From contig JAISJX010000135.1 of assembly GCA_031261145.1 (NCBI GenBank), positions 1 to 8,235 of the forward strand: DNA of 8,235 nucleotides, written 5' to 3'. The notes under the pieces were generated by a model that had not been told where the DNA came from, searched no databases, and saw nothing but the letters and a program-made list of their open reading frames with translations. The position numbers and the translations under genes are program-made. The stretch's first letter is position 1; each line of letters starts with the position of its first letter. Source of the stretch: Tannerella sp. Its GTDB lineage: Bacteria; Bacteroidota; Bacteroidia; Bacteroidales; Tannerellaceae. This document shows, one piece after another, positions 5,806 through 8,235 of this stretch.

Positions 5806-6567
5806 ATGGCTATAGATTTTAACGCGAAGGATATAAACCATCGCATCATCGTAAAGTTCGTACCGGCATTCCTGCCCAATGCGAAAAAGAAGTACAATGC
5901 CAAGGCAGTGCTTCAAACTGAACTGGATATACACGGTATTGCCTCAAAAGCGGACGTGTATAATATCACGACCTCACCGAAAGTGATCGAAGAAGGCTTC
6001 AATGCCGCCATGGATTTGATTAAATATCTGGTCGCTGACGGCTACAAGATTGCGACATCCCTCGTACATCTCGGCGTTCGTGTGCCGGGAGAATACGACA
6101 GTACGGAAACACATTTGCCCTCGAACATTCATCCCGAAGTGCGCATCATGGTGGACAATGATTTCCGCGAATATATCCGCGATAACGTGCGAGTGGAGTT
6201 CGACGGCGTGGAAGATACGAACGGCTTTATCGGTCAGATTACCGACGAGGCTACGGGATTTATCGACAAGGTCGTCACAATGGGCAATATTGTCACCCTG
6301 AACGGCGTCGGCCTCAAGGTCGAAAGCGATGCTGCACATACCGCGCTTGCGGGTGTTTTCCTCCTTGATTCCAATCAGGATGAAATCCGTGTCACGGCGG
6401 TTGCCCTCAACGAACCGCGCACACTCAAGGTGCTTATTCCAACCACGTTGCAAGCAGGCAACCTGTACACCTTCGCCATCCGCACGCAAAGCAGCATGAA
6501 AGGCAGCGGCGTGTTGCTCAAGGAACTGCGTGAAGTAAGAACCGAACTGAACCTCGTCGCCCTCTGA
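5806..6567 (+). CDS. HU-like DNA-binding domain protein with C-terminal DUF4469
   Basis: This 253-residue protein has no signal peptide or membrane segment. Residues about 1-130 resemble the HU/IHF-like DNA-binding domain found in Bacteroidota: a helical front part (ADVYNITTSPKVIEEGFNAAMDLI... region, 49-77) and a strand region with GVRVPG (90-95) and HPEVRIMVDNDF (109-120). Residues about 138-250 match the DUF4469 type, a beta-rich domain with TLNGVGLKVE (164-173) and IRVTAVALNEP (194-204). Such proteins are thought to bind or bend DNA; the DUF4469 role is unknown. It stands alone with its own promoter, between the repeat island and a 23-bp tandem array, so the link with repeats is suggestive only. 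The ATG at 5806 is about 45 bases after the predicted transcript start. Family call fairly sure; cellular role open. Confidence 0.82.
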   Translation: MAIDFNAKDINHRIIVKFVPAFLPNAKKKYNAKAVLQTELDIHGIASKADVYNITTSPKVIEEGFNAAMDLIKYLVADGYKIATSLVHLGVRVPGEYDSTETHLPSNIHPEVRIMVDNDFREYIRDNVRVEFDGVEDTNGFIGQITDEATGFIDKVVTMGNIVTLNGVGLKVESDAAHTALAGVFLLDSNQDEIRVTAVALNEPRTLKVLIPTTLQAGNLYTFAIRTQSSMKGSGVLLKELREVRTELNLVAL

Positions 6568-6585
6568 CAGCCTCCGTCAGCCGTT

Positions 6586-6700
6586 CGATACGGCTTATAT
6601 TGAACCCCCGATACGGCTTATATCGAACGATCGATATGGCCTGTATCGGCCGTTCGATATGGCTTATATCGAACAGTCGATATGGCCTGTGTTGAGAGAG
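6586..6700. repeat. Five 23-bp tandem repeats
   Basis: Units begin with CGATA at 6586, 6609, 6632, 6655 and 6678, exactly 23 bases apart. Each unit follows CGATAYGGCYTRTRTYG and then a variable end. Units 2 and 4, and units 3 and 5, resemble each other most in the middle (GGCTTATATCGAAC against GGCCTGT), giving an alternating pattern. Neighbouring units form hairpins such as GTTCGATAT/ATATCGAAC (6652-6660 and 6666-6674). The array begins 18 bases after the HU-like stop codon. It is not coding, since 23 is not a multiple of three, and no T run follows. It could be a protein-binding array or a slippage-prone repeat. Confidence 0.88.
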
Positions 6701-6722
6701 GTTTGAAAAAGGATGGTCGGAA

Positions 6723-6800
6723 CTGTGATTTCAAGATGATTTAAATGATTTATATGAAAAAAAAATCTTGTGAATCCTGTAAATCTTGTGAAAATCGTGG
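6723..6800. repeat. AT-rich repeat fragment with 9-base periodicity
   Basis: AATCTTGTG (6764-6772), AATCCTGTA (6773-6781), AATCTTGTG (6782-6790) and AAAATCGTGG (6791-6800) form a short tandem series of nonamer-like units. They follow related AT-rich sequence with GATTT/GATGATTTAAATGATTT character (6727-6752). Similar runs are, from memory, common between genes in Bacteroidota. Read on the minus strand it contributes to a 134-codon open frame (6731-7135) that I consider spurious. Confidence 0.6.
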
Positions 6801-6836
6801 TTCAGACAAACAGCCGCAGGTGTACAGTATGAATCA

Positions 6837-6880
6837 CCCTCCGCCACTCCCTTCCGTAACGGAATTTTGATTTCGGAGGG
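6837..6880. repeat. Hairpin repeat fragment with CCCTCCG arms
   Basis: Outer arms CCCTCCG (6837-6843) and CGGAGGG (6874-6880) enclose an inner hairpin TTCCG/CGGAA with loop TAA (6852-6864). Its minus-strand reading contains PSEIKIPLRKGVAEGD, a string I recall from hypothetical proteins predicted over Bacteroidota intergenic repeats, which supports treating it as an interspersed repeat. It lies about 75 bases before the rsfS promoter. No terminator-like T run follows on the plus strand. Confidence 0.6.
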
Positions 6881-6954
6881 GGCAGTTGTGCACTTTTCAT
6901 TGCAAATAAATGTAAATAAACAGGGAAAATCCACGTTGATTGTAAATAATAGGC

Positions 6955-6962
6955 TATATTTG
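6955..6962 (+). promoter_or_regulatory. -7 promoter element of the rsfS-ftsH operon
   Basis: TATATTTG matches the TAnnTTTG consensus. No TTTG lies at the ideal distance upstream; GTTG at 6935-6938 with 16 bases between is a weak -33 candidate. Transcription would begin near 6967, about 20 bases before the rsfS ATG. Three TGYAAATAA-like copies lie upstream at 6901, 6911 and 6941. Confidence 0.6.
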
Positions 6963-6988
6963 TACCCTTGGAAACGAAAAAAAACAGG

Positions 6989-7348
6989 ATGAATCAAACA
7001 AAAGCGCTTGTAGAAGCCGTAGTTAAAGGGATGCAGGAGAAAAAAGGGAAAAAAATAACGATGGTTGATATGACTCAACTCTCCGGCGCCATCTGTGAAT
7101 ATATGGTTATTTGTGAAGGGAATAGCCAGAACCAATTGTCATCGCTCTCCGATTCGGTGTGGGAAATTGCGCGGACAGACGCCGGGGAAAAAGCCCTCTC
7201 GATGGATGGCAACCGCAATTCGCCCTGGATCGGGATGGATTATGGCACGGTTCTTGTACATATCTTCCTGCCCGAACAACGTTCGTTTTACAACCTGGAA
7301 CATCTTTGGGCAGACTCGACGATTACCCGGATTCCGGATATAGATTGA
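6989..7348 (+). CDS. rsfS: Ribosomal silencing factor RsfS
   Basis: This 119-residue protein belongs to the RsfS/DUF143 (Iojap) family, which binds ribosomal protein uL14 and blocks subunit joining when nutrients are scarce. The family core is clear: the KKGKKITMVDM start (18-28), CEYMVICEGNS (36-46), WIGMDYGTVLVHIF (80-93) and YNLEHLW (101-107). Length is normal for the family. The frame is also open from a TTG at 6968, but that codon falls at the predicted transcript start; the ATG at 6989 gives MNQTK, the usual N-terminus in this group, and I chose it. It lies 15 bases before ftsH, a pairing common in Bacteroidota, so the two are probably one operon driven from 6955-6962. Confidence 0.92.
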   Translation: MNQTKALVEAVVKGMQEKKGKKITMVDMTQLSGAICEYMVICEGNSQNQLSSLSDSVWEIARTDAGEKALSMDGNRNSPWIGMDYGTVLVHIFLPEQRSFYNLEHLWADSTITRIPDID

Positions 7349-7363
7349 CATTTAATTGCTTGT

Positions 7364-8235
7364 ATGGAAGAAAATAAAAATATGAATCCACAAAGGAACA
7401 ATAAAACCAAATTCCGGTTTAATCCGTATATCTTGTACGGAATGGTCGTTCTCGTCCTGATAGGACTGTTTATGATGAACGATTTCAAGGAGACCAAAGA
7501 GTTAGGCTGGACGGAATTTCAGAGCTTGGCTAAGGACGACGTCTTCGATAACATGATCGTTTTCAATAAGAAAAACGTATTGGAAGCAACCGTCAAGAAT
7601 GACAAGAAGCCATTGGTTTTTACCGATCCGGGCGAAACGGAACAAGTCGGTATCAATCCGAAAATATATGTGAGAATCCCTTCGGCAGACAAATTTTCCG
7701 ATTTCTATGACAAAGTAAATTCCGAAAAACCAATCAGCGCAAAAATCAGCTATCAGGAAGGGGACGACACGTTCTGGCACATTTTGCTTTCCGCATGGCC
7801 CATCCTGCTCATTATTTTTGTCTGGTTGTTTTTCATGCGTCGGATGACGGGAGGAGCCGGCGGCGGCCCCGGCAACATCTTCAGCGTAGGCCGTTCAAAA
7901 GCGCAAATCTTTGACAAGGATACGGCGCATACCAAAGTAACCTTCAAGGATGTCGCCGGCCTGGCCGAAGCCAAACAGGAAGTGGAAGAAATCGTCTCCT
8001 TCCTGAAAAATCCGGATAAATACACGGAGTTGGGCGGTAAAATTCCGAAAGGCGCGTTGCTGGTAGGCCCTCCGGGAACCGGAAAAACGTTATTGGCCAA
8101 GGCTGTAGCCGGGGAAGCGGATGTGCCGTTTTTTTCCCTGTCGGGTTCCGATTTTGTGGAAATGTTCGTCGGCGTCGGCGCTTCGCGGGTGCGCGACTTG
8201 TTCCGTCAGGCCAAGGAAAAAGCGCCTTGCATCGT
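7364..8235 (+). CDS. ftsH: ATP-dependent zinc metalloprotease FtsH, N-terminal part (partial)
   Basis: The first 290 codons of FtsH are present; the window ends inside the AAA+ domain. FtsH is a hexameric inner-membrane protease that degrades unfolded membrane proteins and selected regulators. Visible are a short basic cytoplasmic tail (1-21), membrane segment 1 (about 22-38, [17 protein letters not shown]), a periplasmic FtsH_ext domain (about 39-136), membrane segment 2 (about 137-158), a glycine-rich linker (GGAGGGPG) and the start of the AAA+ domain at VTFKDVAG. Walker A is GPPGTGKT (235-242) and the pore-loop motif MFVGVG is at 267-272. Walker B, the second region of homology and the HEXXH zinc site lie beyond the window. 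The ATG at 7364 is preferred; ATG at 7382 (residue 7) is a possible alternative. It follows rsfS by 15 bases. Confidence 0.96.
   Translation, partial: MEENKNMNPQRNNKTKFRFNPYILYGMVVLVLIGLFMMNDFKETKELGWTEFQSLAKDDVFDNMIVFNKKNVLEATVKNDKKPLVFTDPGETEQVGINPKIYVRIPSADKFSDFYDKVNSEKPISAKISYQEGDDTFWHILLSAWPILLIIFVWLFFMRRMTGGAGGGPGNIFSVGRSKAQIFDKDTAHTKVTFKDVAGLAEAKQEVEEIVSFLKNPDKYTELGGKIPKGALLVGPPGTGKTLLAKAVAGEADVPFFSLSGSDFVEMFVGVGASRVRDLFRQAKEKAPCI

Noticed and set aside
6564..6580. CTGAC/GTCAG hairpin overlapping the HU-like stop codon as a terminator
   Set aside because: The stem has only five pairs and no T run follows.

Overview
The window looks like chromosomal DNA of a Bacteroidota bacterium, most likely of the order Bacteroidales. 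Three things point there: promoter elements of the TAnnTTTG type, the lack of clear Shine-Dalgarno sequences, and the gene content (a two-domain HU-like/DUF4469 DNA-binding protein, the rsfS-ftsH pair, and a long-tailed 2-oxoacid dehydrogenase E1). I cannot name the genus. All recognised genes are on the + strand.

Region 1 (1-4701) is a tightly packed metabolic cluster. It holds the 3' end of a thiamine-diphosphate E1 gene, a PHP-domain metal hydrolase, a two-domain class II aldolase/short-chain dehydrogenase fusion, and a medium-chain zinc dehydrogenase resembling L-sorbose-1-phosphate reductase. The gaps are 11, 35 and 7 bases, and a hairpin-plus-T-run terminator starts inside the last stop codon. 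The simplest reading is an operon for breakdown of a phosphorylated sugar or polyol: the zinc dehydrogenase interconverts a polyol and a ketose phosphate, the aldolase splits the ketose phosphate, and the fused SDR oxidises or reduces the aldehyde product. The substrate is not known, and no kinase or transporter lies in the window.

Region 2 (about 4702-5725) holds no credible gene. It is an island of nested palindromic repeats. Two copies of a 33-base palindrome bracket it (4722-4754 and 5642-5674). Inside are two copies of a second 33-base palindrome, three copies of a three-hairpin unit in alternating orientation, a nested double palindrome, and a cluster of small hairpins. Two of the three-hairpin units belong to about 145-base inverted arms that could fold into one very large stem-loop.

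Region 3 (5726-6970) has a good Bacteroidota promoter driving a 253-residue HU-like/DUF4469 protein. Five exact-period 23-bp tandem repeats rich in CGATAT palindromes follow it, then other interspersed-repeat fragments.

Region 4 (6955-8235) is the housekeeping pair rsfS (ribosomal silencing factor) and ftsH (membrane AAA+ protease, cut by the window end), 15 bases apart and probably co-transcribed from a promoter just upstream of rsfS.

The most unusual content is the repeat island and the 23-bp array on either side of the HU-like gene. The metabolic cluster is a plausible but unassigned pathway.
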